A stretch of 64,000 nt of DNA from Flavobacterium chryseum (GTDB lineage: Bacteria; Bacteroidota; Bacteroidia; Flavobacteriales; Flavobacteriaceae): contig NZ_SNWW01000009.1 in NCBI RefSeq assembly GCF_004362015.1, forward strand, positions 114,886 through 178,885. Reading direction: 5' to 3'. Numbering within the stretch: the first letter of the stretch is position 1; the number at the start of each line of letters is the position of its first letter. This document shows, piece after piece, positions 7,098 to 15,888 of the stretch. The position numbers and the translations under genes were made by a program. The notes beneath the pieces were generated by a model. It was not told where the DNA came from and ran no database searches. It was given only the letters and a program-made list of their open reading frames with translations.

Positions 7098-8189
7098 ATG
7101 GCAATAGATCACTGTAGTCCGGCAGCAGAAAGAAAAAAATTAGGATTTCTGGATCGTTTTCTAACGCTCTGGATTTTCATGGCAATGGCAATTGGCGTTT
7201 CAATTGGATATTTTATTCCGTCAAGCGGAAATACGATCAACTCATTTTCGAACGGAAGTACCAATATTCCACTAGCCATTGGACTTATTTTAATGATGTA
7301 TCCGCCGTTAGCAAAAGTAAAATATGAACGAATGCTGAATGTTTTTACAAATGTAAAAGTACTTGGCGCATCATTATTCTTAAATTGGATTATTGGTCCA
7401 ATTCTTATGTTTGCTTTAGCTTTATTGTTCTTGCAGGAATATCCAGAATATATGATTGGACTAATTTTGATAGGACTAGCGCGTTGCATTGCAATGGTCG
7501 TGGTTTGGAATGATCTTGCTGATGGTGACAGAGAATATGCTGCAGGATTAATTGCGCTAAACAGTATTTTTCAGGTTCTGCTATATAGTTTTTACGCTTA
7601 TATTTTCATTACCATTTTACCTCCATTTTTTGGATATAAAGGTTTTAATGTCGCTATAAGTATTAGTCAAATTGCTGAAAGTGTGGGTATTTATTTAGGA
7701 ATTCCTTTTGCACTTGGTATAATTAGCCGTTATGCTTTAATAAAGCTAAAAAGTGAAGAATGGTTTCAGAATAAATATGTTCCCTTTATTTCTCCCATTA
7801 CTTTAATTGCACTATTATTTACGATTATAATAATGTTTAGCTTAAAAGGAAAATTAATTGTTGAGATTCCATTAGACGTTATTAGAATTGCAATACCGCT
7901 TGCAATATATTTTGTGGTCATGTTTATTCTTAGCTTTTTTACCGGAAAATATTTTGGAGCCGATTATTCTAAAAGTACAGCAATTGCGTTTACAGCCACC
8001 GGAAATAATTTTGAACTTGCAATTGCAGTTGCGATTGGTGTTTTCGGAATTAATAGTGGCCAGGCTTTTGCCGGAGTAATTGGTCCTTTGGTTGAAGTTC
8101 CTGCTTTGATTGCTTTAGTAAATGTAGCTTTCTGGTTTAGAAAGAAATATTTTTCAGTTGAAGTAAATAAATCTGCCATAAAGGAATAA
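7098..8189 (+). CDS. arsB: ACR3 family arsenite efflux transporter
   Basis: 363 residues with about ten membrane helices. ACR3 family features are visible: LGFLDRFLTLWIFMAMAIGV at the start, the conserved Cys130 in GLARCIAMVVVWNDLADGD, which is the residue known to be needed for arsenite transport, and FTATGNNFELAIAVAIGVFG near the C-terminus. It exports As(OH)3 from the cytoplasm. It is last in the arsR operon, only two bases after the ArsC-like stop codon, and followed by a terminator. In many genomes this gene is named acr3 rather than arsB. Confidence 0.93.
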   Translation: MAIDHCSPAAERKKLGFLDRFLTLWIFMAMAIGVSIGYFIPSSGNTINSFSNGSTNIPLAIGLILMMYPPLAKVKYERMLNVFTNVKVLGASLFLNWIIGPILMFALALLFLQEYPEYMIGLILIGLARCIAMVVVWNDLADGDREYAAGLIALNSIFQVLLYSFYAYIFITILPPFFGYKGFNVAISISQIAESVGIYLGIPFALGIISRYALIKLKSEEWFQNKYVPFISPITLIALLFTIIIMFSLKGKLIVEIPLDVIRIAIPLAIYFVVMFILSFFTGKYFGADYSKSTAIAFTATGNNFELAIAVAIGVFGINSGQAFAGVIGPLVEVPALIALVNVAFWFRKKYFSVEVNKSAIKE

Positions 8190-8215
8190 AGAATTCAGAT
8201 CAAATATCTAATAAC

Positions 8216-8248
8216 AAAAAAGGTTCAACTTACGTTGAACCTTTTTTT
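8216..8248. terminator. Bidirectional intrinsic terminator between arsenic operon and ccsBA
   Basis: AAAGGTTCAAC pairs with GTTGAACCTTT around a short loop and is flanked by A- and T-tracts on both sides, between two convergent genes. Confidence 0.85.
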
Positions 8249-8258
8249 ATGAAATTAA

Positions 8259-11200
8259 TTATTTTTTACTTTTATAATACTTGTGGTATTTAGGATAGGT
8301 TATCGCTCCAATTGCTGTAATTGTAGCCAACGAATACCAAATCCAGTTTAATGAATGTGCTTCTCCACTTGCGTACGAGTGTAAACCAACTAAATGAAAG
8401 TTTACTCCATAATAAGTAAACAAAATAGAAACAAACGCGTACATACTAATTAAGTTAAAAAACCATTTTCCGCGTAACGAAGGCACAAAACGTGCGTGAA
8501 TTACAAACGCATAAACCATTATCGAGATTAATGCCCAGGTTTCTTTAGGATCCCATCCCCAGTAGCGTCCCCAACTTTCGTTGGCCCATTGTCCTCCCAA
8601 AAAGTTTCCTATTGTTAACATAATCAAACCAATAGTTAATGCCATTTCGTTGATGTACGTAATCTCTTTTATGTTTAAGCTCATTTTTTCTTTGTTTTTC
8701 TCTGTTGTAAAGAAAATCAATAATAAGGCTACAAAACCTAAAATCATTCCAAGAGCAAAAGGCCCGTAACTGGCTACAATTACTGCTACGTGAATCATTA
8801 ACCAATAAGAATTCAATACAGGTTGTAAATTAGCAATTTCAGGATCGATCCAGTTCATGTAAGCTGCCATTAAAATCATGGCTGTTACAAACGCAGATGA
8901 AGCTACTGTTAATTTAGATTTTCTATCAAAAGCCAATCCGAAGAACATTGTTGCCCACCCCACATAAATAATCGATTCATAAGCATTACTCCAAGGTGCG
9001 TGACCAGAAATATACCAACGTGCAATTAATCCCATAGTATGCAATAGAAATAAAAATCCAACAATAATATGGAATCCATTTACGGTTATACGAAGCCATT
9101 TTTTCTCAAAAAAGATATTTATTATCGTAAAAATCAACATCAAGATAGAAGCTGTTATATACCAATAAGGCAGTTTTTTGAAAACATCATATTTATTATA
9201 AGCGATTTCAGCATCAATTTTTTGTTCGCTTGGGCGTACTTTGCTTCCAAATTTCTTTTGAAATCCATTAATGCTTTCAACCAATTGGTCTGCTGTGCCA
9301 AAGTTTTTAGAAATAGAACCAGTATTTAAAGCACTAAAATACATTGGTAAAATTTGTGCCACATAAGTAGAATCCATTCCTTTAAAACCACCATTTTGAC
9401 GTTCTAAATAGGAAACCCATTTGTTGTTTGGATCATTCGGAATCGGGAATATCTTTAAAATACTTCCGCTTAATGCAGATTCCATTAAGTTTACTTTTTT
9501 ATCAGTTTCAATAAAATCTTTCTCAAACTGATTCGGATTTGCGGCCTTGTAAGCTGCATCTAAATAAGGTGAAAGTTTATAGTTTCCATTCGCATCAAAA
9601 AACTGAACAAAAGGCGCTTTCTCAGCATCTTTGTCAACTCCAATAATTTTACGAATACTATCATTTCCTGATCTTAAATGAATAATCGGAATCTGAATCC
9701 AAACCTGTGCATATTGTGTCATAGACAAAAATACCTGATCAGAATTCATTCCGTTATACTTATCATCATGACTTACTTTTCTCAACAATTCAGATGAAAA
9801 AGTATTGATTGGTTTCATTCTTCCTCCGGCATCCTGAATAATCAAACGGCCAAATTTAGCGGCGTGTGCTTCCGGAGCTTTATAAATAGACAATAATGAA
9901 TCTAATTGTTTTTGGCTCGGCGGCGCTGTAACGTGATTGGCGTGATCGTTTGGATCTGTTGTATGATTATGCTCATGGCTTGGCGTGTGAACGTGAGGCG
10001 CTTGTGCAAAACCATTCAAACCAATAATTAAAACCAAAATGGTAATTAATTTTTCTTTTTTCTTTTTAACCACTTCTAATTTGCGTTTTAAATCTGCAAA
10101 ACGAGAATGTTTGGTAAACATGATCGCCATCAATCCAAAAAACAACATAAAATATCCTAAATAAGTAATTGAAGTTCCCCAGAAATCATGGTTTACAGAT
10201 AATACAGTTCCTTTTTCGTCCGGATCAAATGATGATTGAAAAAAACGATATCCTTTGTGATCTAAAACGTGGTTCATATAAATGTCAGCATCAAATGTTT
10301 CAGATGAATCCTGAACAGTTACTTTACTTTCAAAAGCAGAGTAACTTTTTTCTGTTCCCGGATATTTTGTAGCAATAAAATCGTTCAACTTAATTTTAAA
10401 AGGCAAAACATAAGCTTTACTTCCGTAGAATAAACTGTATTCAATTTTACCAATTTTAACCGTTTGTGGTTCTCCTATACTTCCTTTAGAACCTAAAAGT
10501 CGTACTTCTTTTTCCTGACCTTCGGCTTTCACTTTTACAATTAAAGCATCAGTATGAGATTTCGCTTTAAAGTCTTTATTCGATTCATAATCAACAATTC
10601 CTTTTACAGCAGGATCCGGAAAAACGATTCTGATATCGCCAATACTATATAACGAACGCATCATTAATGGCTGAACATTATCTTTGGTTACATCACCTTG
10701 TAATTTGTCTGCCATTCGCATAAACTTCCCTTCAAAAGGAGTTTGAATGGTATATTTTTCACCTTTTGTATTAATGTTGATCGCACCTTCTGTTGGTTTA
10801 TTCAAAGCAAATAAAACGTTATGAATGTTTTGAACTTCACCTTCTTTCAGGAAATGTTCTTCACGTCCGCCTGCTCCCGCTTCGACTAATTTCAGGTATA
10901 AAGTTCCGTTAGCGCTTGGTTTTATGGTTTCTTTCGCTCCCATAATGTAGTTTACGTAACTCACTTCAAAAGGAGTTTCGTCAAACTTTCCTGAAAGAGA
11001 AAAATCATTATTGGTAACCGGAGAAAGTAAAAGGCTTTTATCAAAAACCCTGCGTTTCATTTCACCTTTATATTCTCCATCTGCAAAAACAGTGATAAAT
11101 GTTTTGTCTGAATAAATTTGATTTTCTGCCGCGCCTTCACGAATCGGCATCATTCCTTCATAACTGATATATCGTGTAATAAAAGCTCCTAAAATGATAA

Positions 11201-11462
11201 AAACAAAAGCAATATGAAGCAAAAGAGTTGCCCATTTTTCTTTTTTAAGTAATTGATAACGCTTAATATTTCCGAAGAAATTCAACATAAAAACGGCCAT
11301 TATAGCCTCAAACCACCAAGTATTGTAAATTAAAATTCTGGCTGTGTCTGTATTGTACTTACTTTCGATAAAAGTTCCAACACCCATTGCAACTGCAAAT
11401 GTTAAAAAAAGAACGGCCATTAATCGTGTAGAAAATAAAAAAGAGAATATTTTTTTATCCAT
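8259..11462 (-). CDS. ccsA: Cytochrome c biogenesis protein CcsBA (fused ResB/ResC, system II)
   Basis: 1067 residues; the ATG at 11462 is preferred because the longer frame adds an implausible leader that crosses the promoter. The N-terminal ResB half starts MDKKIFSFLFSTRLMAVLF, with several membrane helices and a large periplasmic domain. The C-terminal CcsA/ResC half carries the haem-handling WWD signature (WGRYWGWDPKETWAL, about residues 960-975) and conserved histidines, as in ISGHAPWSNAYES and FHLVGLHSY. Together they export haem and attach it to apocytochrome c. Between the halves sits a membrane segment ending NGFAQA followed by a His-rich stretch. The gene stands alone with its own promoter. 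Confidence 0.93.
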   Translation of the reverse strand: MDKKIFSFLFSTRLMAVLFLTFAVAMGVGTFIESKYNTDTARILIYNTWWFEAIMAVFMLNFFGNIKRYQLLKKEKWATLLLHIAFVFIILGAFITRYISYEGMMPIREGAAENQIYSDKTFITVFADGEYKGEMKRRVFDKSLLLSPVTNNDFSLSGKFDETPFEVSYVNYIMGAKETIKPSANGTLYLKLVEAGAGGREEHFLKEGEVQNIHNVLFALNKPTEGAININTKGEKYTIQTPFEGKFMRMADKLQGDVTKDNVQPLMMRSLYSIGDIRIVFPDPAVKGIVDYESNKDFKAKSHTDALIVKVKAEGQEKEVRLLGSKGSIGEPQTVKIGKIEYSLFYGSKAYVLPFKIKLNDFIATKYPGTEKSYSAFESKVTVQDSSETFDADIYMNHVLDHKGYRFFQSSFDPDEKGTVLSVNHDFWGTSITYLGYFMLFFGLMAIMFTKHSRFADLKRKLEVVKKKKEKLITILVLIIGLNGFAQAPHVHTPSHEHNHTTDPNDHANHVTAPPSQKQLDSLLSIYKAPEAHAAKFGRLIIQDAGGRMKPINTFSSELLRKVSHDDKYNGMNSDQVFLSMTQYAQVWIQIPIIHLRSGNDSIRKIIGVDKDAEKAPFVQFFDANGNYKLSPYLDAAYKAANPNQFEKDFIETDKKVNLMESALSGSILKIFPIPNDPNNKWVSYLERQNGGFKGMDSTYVAQILPMYFSALNTGSISKNFGTADQLVESINGFQKKFGSKVRPSEQKIDAEIAYNKYDVFKKLPYWYITASILMLIFTIINIFFEKKWLRITVNGFHIIVGFLFLLHTMGLIARWYISGHAPWSNAYESIIYVGWATMFFGLAFDRKSKLTVASSAFVTAMILMAAYMNWIDPEIANLQPVLNSYWLMIHVAVIVASYGPFALGMILGFVALLLIFFTTEKNKEKMSLNIKEITYINEMALTIGLIMLTIGNFLGGQWANESWGRYWGWDPKETWALISIMVYAFVIHARFVPSLRGKWFFNLISMYAFVSILFTYYGVNFHLVGLHSYASGEAHSLNWIWYSLATITAIGAITYPKYHKYYKSKK

Positions 11463-11493
11463 TTTTGAGGAATTACATTGTATAAAAGTGCCA

Positions 11494-11522
11494 CAAAAGT
11501 ACTTAAAAATGTTGAGTTCCAA
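11494..11522 (-). promoter_or_regulatory. Promoter of ccsBA
   Basis: On the minus strand TACTTTTG (11494-11501) matches TAnnTTTG exactly and lies 18 bases after a TTG (11520-11522). The start codon at 11462 is about 30 bases downstream, giving a short leader. Confidence 0.6.
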
Positions 11523-11625
11523 TATTTGTGATTTGTTAATTAAAACCAAAAAAGCTCATTGATCAATACTGAATTTTGTTAAAAAGTAAGTTTATTTCTA
11601 CACCGAAATACTATCGAATAATTAC

Positions 11626-11669
11626 TTTGAAAATTGATATTTTTCATTAGATTTGTGTAATCGATTACA
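11626..11669 (+). promoter_or_regulatory. Promoter plus LacI-type operator of the GH28 gene
   Basis: TTTG (11626-11629), an 18-base spacer and TAGATTTG (11648-11655) form a consensus Bacteroidota promoter. Directly after the -7 box comes the perfect 14-base palindrome TGTAATCGATTACA (11656-11669), with the central CG typical of LacI-family operators. It would cover the start site, so a repressor is expected. The start codon is about 100 bases downstream. Confidence 0.65.
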
Positions 11670-11767
11670 TTATTAATTTGTTTTTATAAGCATCTATTTT
11701 TTCAATATCGGCAAAATAAGGTAATCGTGCTAAGAATTCATCTAATAACCACCTCATAATTACTAAC

Positions 11768-13453
11768 ATGAAAATTAAACCAACTAACATTTTGTGGATT
11801 GCTCTGACGATTTTAGCGATAAACTCTCAGGAAAGCACTGCTCAAAATTCTAAGTCAAATGAAACCTATAAAAATATAGAATTCAAAATGGCAAAAGTTC
11901 AGGAACCTGTTATACCTAAAAACAGCGTAAACATCGTAGACTTTGGTGCCGTGAACGGTGGATATGTTCTAAATACAAAGGCTTTCGCCGATGCTATAGA
12001 TGCTGTTTCTAAAAAAGGCGGAGGAAAAGTTATAATTCCGCCCGGGATTTGGTTAACAGGTCCAATTATTTTAAAAAGCAATATCGAATTATATGCTTCA
12101 ACCGGAGCGCTAATTAAATTTTCACCAAACAAAGATTTATATCCTATTATAGAAACCAGTTTTGAAGGATTGAATACATGGCGTTGCATCTCTCCTATTT
12201 ATGGAAAAAATTTAGAAAACGTAGCCTTTACAGGAAACGGTGTTTATGATGGTTCGGGAGAAGTTTGGCGTATGGTGAAAAAAAGTAAATTGACAGAGAG
12301 CCAATGGAAAACTCTAATTACTTCAGGCGGTGTTCTTAATGATAAAAAAGAAAGCTGGTATCCCTCTGAACAATATGTAAAAGGAAATCAAAACGCGGAT
12401 CAAAATGTACGGTCGGATTTAAAAACAAAAGAAGACTTTCTGGCTATTCGAGATTTCCTTCGTCCGGTTATGGTAAGTATTCAAAACAGCAAAAGAGTTC
12501 TTTTTGACGGACCAGTTTTTCAAAATTCTCCAGCCTGGAACATCCATCCTTTAATGGTTGAAGATTTAATTGTGCGTAATGTAACAGTCAGAAATCCGTG
12601 GTATTCTCAAAACGGAGATGGTCTTGACGTAGAATCATGCAAAAATGTGGTCATAGAAAACTCCAGTTTTGATGTTGGTGACGATGCCATTTGTATTAAA
12701 TCCGGAAAAGACAAAGATGGCCGTGATCGTGGTGTTCCGTGCGAAAATATTATTGTAAAAAACAATATCGTCTATCACGGACACGGAGGCGTAACGGTGG
12801 GAAGTGAAATGTCAGGAGGCGTAAAAAACCTTCACGTATCGAATTGTACTTTTATGGGAACTGATGTTGGTTTGCGTTTTAAAAGCACACGCGGACGTGG
12901 CGGAATTGTTGAAAATATCTTTATTTCTGACATTTATATGATTGATATTCCATCGCAGGCGATTTCTTTTGATCTTTATTACGGAGGAAAATCGATTGCT
13001 GAAACTTTGGCTGATGGAGGAAATAAAGTCAGTACAAAAATGGTTCCTGTAAATGAAGAGACACCACAGTTTAAAAATATTTCAATAAAAAACATAACCA
13101 TTTCAGGAGCTTATCAGGCAGTATTTTTACAAGGTTTGCCTGAAATGAACCTTGACAATATCGAAATTTCTAATCTAACGGCAAAAGCACAAAAGGGTTT
13201 TTCGATTATTGATGCGAACGGAATCAAAATTAGCAATGCTAAATTAGACATCGAAAGTCCGACGGTTTTTGAAATCTATAATGGTAAAAATATGTCCTTT
13301 AAAAATGTCGAATTTAACTCAACTTCAACGAAAGCTATTACCATTGATGGTGCAGCAAGTTCAAATATTGAATTAGTAACGGATAAAAAATTAGATTATT
13401 CGAAAAAGACAACGATCTCAGAAACAGTTTCTAAAGGAGCTGTGAAGTTTTAA
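11768..13453 (+). CDS. Glycoside hydrolase family 28 protein (polygalacturonase-like)
   Basis: 561 residues with an N-terminal signal peptide (about 1-25, ending STAQ), so secreted or periplasmic. After a linker the right-handed beta-helix begins with VDFGAVNGG. GH28 catalytic motifs are in order: NGDGLD (282-287), DVGDDAICIK with the Asp pair 305-306, HGHGG (337-341) and RFKS (370-373). GH28 enzymes hydrolyse galacturonan or rhamnogalacturonan backbones of pectin. There is no visible SusC/SusD pair nearby, so it is a solitary enzyme under its own LacI-type control. The C-terminus shows no obvious type IX sorting domain. Confidence 0.9.
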   Translation: MKIKPTNILWIALTILAINSQESTAQNSKSNETYKNIEFKMAKVQEPVIPKNSVNIVDFGAVNGGYVLNTKAFADAIDAVSKKGGGKVIIPPGIWLTGPIILKSNIELYASTGALIKFSPNKDLYPIIETSFEGLNTWRCISPIYGKNLENVAFTGNGVYDGSGEVWRMVKKSKLTESQWKTLITSGGVLNDKKESWYPSEQYVKGNQNADQNVRSDLKTKEDFLAIRDFLRPVMVSIQNSKRVLFDGPVFQNSPAWNIHPLMVEDLIVRNVTVRNPWYSQNGDGLDVESCKNVVIENSSFDVGDDAICIKSGKDKDGRDRGVPCENIIVKNNIVYHGHGGVTVGSEMSGGVKNLHVSNCTFMGTDVGLRFKSTRGRGGIVENIFISDIYMIDIPSQAISFDLYYGGKSIAETLADGGNKVSTKMVPVNEETPQFKNISIKNITISGAYQAVFLQGLPEMNLDNIEISNLTAKAQKGFSIIDANGIKISNAKLDIESPTVFEIYNGKNMSFKNVEFNSTSTKAITIDGAASSNIELVTDKKLDYSKKTTISETVSKGAVKF

Positions 13454-13476
13454 ATAAAATAAATACAGAGAACATT

Positions 13477-13507
13477 GTAAAGACGCACTTCTGTGCGTCT
13501 TTACTTT
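13477..13507 (+). terminator. Intrinsic terminator after the GH28 gene
   Basis: GTAAAGACGCAC (13477-13488) and GTGCGTCTTTAC (13493-13504) form a perfect 12-base stem with a 4-base loop, followed by a short TTTT. Confidence 0.75.
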
Positions 13508-13520
13508 TAAAAAATAATGC

Positions 13521-13528
13521 TAATTTTG
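13521..13528 (+). promoter_or_regulatory. -7 element directly before the DUF2520 gene
   Basis: TAATTTTG matches TAnnTTTG and ends only 4 bases before the ATG at 13533. If used, transcription would begin at or very near the start codon, giving a leaderless or nearly leaderless message. No good TTG lies at the usual -33 distance. Confidence 0.45.
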
Positions 13529-13532
13529 CGAT

Positions 13533-14294
13533 ATGATTCGAATTACGCTAATTGGCTCCGGAAATGTTGCACAACATTTAATAAAAGCTTTCACTAATAC
13601 TGAACTTGTAGAAATAGTACAAGTATATTCCAGAAAAAAGGAGACGCTGGCTTCTTTAATAGAGTTTGATAAAATCACCAATGATTTTGAAGAACTAAAA
13701 GAAGCTGATTTATATATTATCGCAGTTTCTGATAAAGCGATTTCAGATGTTTCTGCGCAATTGCCTTTTCAAAACCGAATTGTAGTTCATACTTCGGGCG
13801 CGGCTTCACTTGACGTTTTAGACGCAAAAAACAGAAAAGGTGTTTTTTATCCGCTTCAGACATTTTCTAAAAATAAGGAAATTGATTTTTCAACTGTTCC
13901 TCTTTGTTTGGAAGCTGAAAATACTTTTGATTTTCGTATTTTAGAAACTGTGGCTAAAACCATTTCAACTGCTGTTTTTCCGATCAATTCAGATCAGAGA
14001 AAAGCTTTGCACGTTGCCGCTGTTTTTGTCAATAATTTTAGCAATCATTTATATCAAATTGGACACGAAATTTGCGAAGAACATCAGGTTCCATTTGAAA
14101 TTCTGAAACCTCTAATTCAGGAAACTGCAGAAAAAATAAATACGCTAAATCCTATTGATGCACAAACAGGGCCAGCAAAACGCAATGATTCGACAACAAT
14201 TGCCGCGCATTTGGAGTATTTAACAAATGAAAATCAAAAAAACATCTATAAACTCATAACACAATCTATTCAAGATGATAGAAAAACACTTTAA
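13533..14294 (+). CDS. DUF2520 / Rossmann-like NAD(P)-binding oxidoreductase
   Basis: 253 residues. The dinucleotide-binding start is IRITLIGSGNVAQHLIKAF (GxGxxA variant, residues 2-20), followed by the segment LYIIAVSDKAISDV and VHTSGAASLDVLD typical of F420-dependent/ketopantoate-reductase-like folds. The helical C-terminal half (HVAAVFVNNFSNHLYQIG) is the DUF2520 domain. The substrate is unknown; the family is related to ProC and PanE reductases. It overlaps the next gene by 20 bases, so it is translationally linked to the KdsC-like phosphatase. Confidence 0.82.
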   Translation: MIRITLIGSGNVAQHLIKAFTNTELVEIVQVYSRKKETLASLIEFDKITNDFEELKEADLYIIAVSDKAISDVSAQLPFQNRIVVHTSGAASLDVLDAKNRKGVFYPLQTFSKNKEIDFSTVPLCLEAENTFDFRILETVAKTISTAVFPINSDQRKALHVAAVFVNNFSNHLYQIGHEICEEHQVPFEILKPLIQETAEKINTLNPIDAQTGPAKRNDSTTIAAHLEYLTNENQKNIYKLITQSIQDDRKTL

Positions 14295-14805
14295 AGAAAT
14301 AATGAACGACATTACAACATTTGTTTTTGATGTTGATGGCGTACTTACAGACAGTTCAGTTTTTGTAACCAATGAAGGAGAAATGCTTCGCACCATGAAT
14401 ATTCGTGATGGTTATGCAATGAAAGCGGCTGTAGAAAGTGGTTTTAAAGTTTGTATTATTTCTGGCGGAAGCAATGAAGGTGTTCGTGTGAGACTTCGTA
14501 ATTTGGGAATTACCGATATTCATTTAGGAACTCCTGATAAAGTTAAAACTTTTAAAGAATACACCAATAGTTACAATATAAAACCAGAACAAGTTTTATA
14601 CATGGGCGATGATATTCCTGATTTCCATGTTATGAAATTAGTTGGTTTACCAACTTGCCCGCAAGATGCCAGTCCGGAAATTAAAAATATTTGCCGTTAT
14701 GTTTCACATGTAAAAGGCGGAAGAGGCGCTGTACGTGATGTAATTGAACAAGTCATGAAAGTACAAGGGAAATGGATGGAATATTTTAATGGGCAACACG
14801 ACTAG
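14275..14805 (+). CDS. KdsC-like HAD phosphatase (3-deoxy-D-manno-octulosonate 8-phosphate phosphatase family)
   Basis: 176 residues, the usual length for the tetrameric C0-type HAD phosphatases. The catalytic motif is FDVDGVLTDSS (Asp19 nucleophile, Asp21 acid/base). Motif II is IISGGSNEGVRVR, and motifs III/IV include TPDKVKTFK and MGDDIPDFHVM. KdsC dephosphorylates KDO-8-P in lipopolysaccharide core synthesis, but close relatives act on other sugar phosphates and kdsA/kdsB are not nearby. The start at 14275 overlaps the upstream gene by 20 bases; an internal ATG at 14302 is possible, though the upstream one matches what I recall of flavobacterial homologues. Confidence 0.87.
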   Translation: MIEKHFKEIMNDITTFVFDVDGVLTDSSVFVTNEGEMLRTMNIRDGYAMKAAVESGFKVCIISGGSNEGVRVRLRNLGITDIHLGTPDKVKTFKEYTNSYNIKPEQVLYMGDDIPDFHVMKLVGLPTCPQDASPEIKNICRYVSHVKGGRGAVRDVIEQVMKVQGKWMEYFNGQHD

Positions 14806-14858
14806 TAATTGTTAATTATGAATTGTTAATTGTAAATTATTTTTTCACGGCATACTTA

Positions 14859-14953
14859 TCAAAGTTTTAAAACTTTGACAAAATTTAAAAGTAACAAAAA
14901 ACCTTTGTTCCTTTAAGCCTTAGAACCTTAGTAACTTAGCCACTCAGAACCTT
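14859..14953. repeat. Palindrome and tandem AACCTTAG-type repeats between kdsC-like and ubiA-like genes
   Basis: A perfect 20-base palindrome TCAAAGTTTTAAAACTTTGA (14859-14878) is followed by a run of degenerate octamer-like words (…GCCTTAGAACCTTAGTAACTTAGCC…, about 14902-14953) ending just before the start codon of the UbiA gene. The same word family recurs in inverted pairs at 27921-28060. The stretch is non-coding. Upstream of the palindrome there is also a degenerate AATTGTTAATTATGAATTG tandem. Confidence 0.7.
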
Positions 14954-14961
14954 CAAAAAAA

Positions 14962-15888
14962 ATGAAATTTTTAAAACTAATTCGATATAAAAATTTACTA
15001 ATGCTTGCTTTTATGCAACTCTTATTTCGTTATGCCTTTTTAAAACAGCAGGATATTCCTTTGTCTTTGGCTGACTGGCAATACGGATTGTTGGTTTTAA
15101 GCACTGTTTTATTGGCAGCAGCGGGATATGTAATTAATAACATTCTTGATGTAGCCACAGATACTATCAACAAACCAAATGATGTTATTATTGGTAAAGG
15201 AATTTCAGAGACTGCTGCTTATAATATTTACATCGCTTTAAATATAACGGGTGTAGCTATAGGTTGTTATTTATCGAATGTGATAATGAGACCAAGTTTT
15301 GCCGTTATATTTATTCTGATTGCTTCTGTGCTTTATTTTTATTCGACATCCTTAAAACAAATTATGGTTTTAGGGAATTTTGTTGTAGCGGCGGTATTGT
15401 CTTTTAGTGTCATTATTATTGGTGTATTTGATCTTTTTCCGGCTACAAATCCTGAAAATCAGGCGCAAATGGCGAGTATGTTTTCTATTTTATTAGATTA
15501 TGCCTTATTTGCTTTTATGATTAATTTTATTCGTGAAATCGTAAAAGATATCGAAGATGTAAATGGCGATTACAATCAGGGAATGAATACCTTACCTATT
15601 GCGATTGGCAAAACCCGAACTTCTAAAATTGTTATCGGATTAGCTATTATTCCTTTTATTTTATGTTTGCTTTACATCAATAAATACTTTGTAGAAAACA
15701 GTCTTTTTATTGTTACTTTTTATGCGTTTGCTTTTGTTTTAGCACCACTTTTATATTTTATCGTAAAAATATTTAGCGCAAAATCACAAAAGGATTTTCA
15801 TCATTTAAGTACAATTTTAAAGTTGATTTTACTTTTCGGAATTTTATCAATTTTGGTTATCACTCTAAATATCAAGTACAATGCTTAA
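14962..15888 (+). CDS. UbiA-family prenyltransferase (geranylgeranylglycerol-phosphate geranylgeranyltransferase-like)
   Basis: 308 residues, eight to nine membrane helices. The first Asp-rich motif is NNILDVATD (Asp63/Asp67) and the second is REIVKDIEDVNGD (about residues 191-203). These bind the Mg-diphosphate of the isoprenoid donor. Bacteroidota proteins of this branch are usually annotated as geranylgeranylglycerol-phosphate transferase by homology with archaeal enzymes; what they make in flavobacteria is uncertain. The stop overlaps the Maf start by 8 bases, linking the two genes. Confidence 0.85.
   Translation: MKFLKLIRYKNLLMLAFMQLLFRYAFLKQQDIPLSLADWQYGLLVLSTVLLAAAGYVINNILDVATDTINKPNDVIIGKGISETAAYNIYIALNITGVAIGCYLSNVIMRPSFAVIFILIASVLYFYSTSLKQIMVLGNFVVAAVLSFSVIIIGVFDLFPATNPENQAQMASMFSILLDYALFAFMINFIREIVKDIEDVNGDYNQGMNTLPIAIGKTRTSKIVIGLAIIPFILCLLYINKYFVENSLFIVTFYAFAFVLAPLLYFIVKIFSAKSQKDFHHLSTILKLILLFGILSILVITLNIKYNA

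Noticed and set aside
10169..10372. Plus-strand frames inside ccsBA and lon
   Set aside because: They are shadows of long conserved genes on the minus strand and show no motif of their own.
14859..14878. 20-base palindrome as a transcription factor operator
   Set aside because: It lies in a repeat-rich spacer without a promoter match near it, so a repeat element is the simpler reading.
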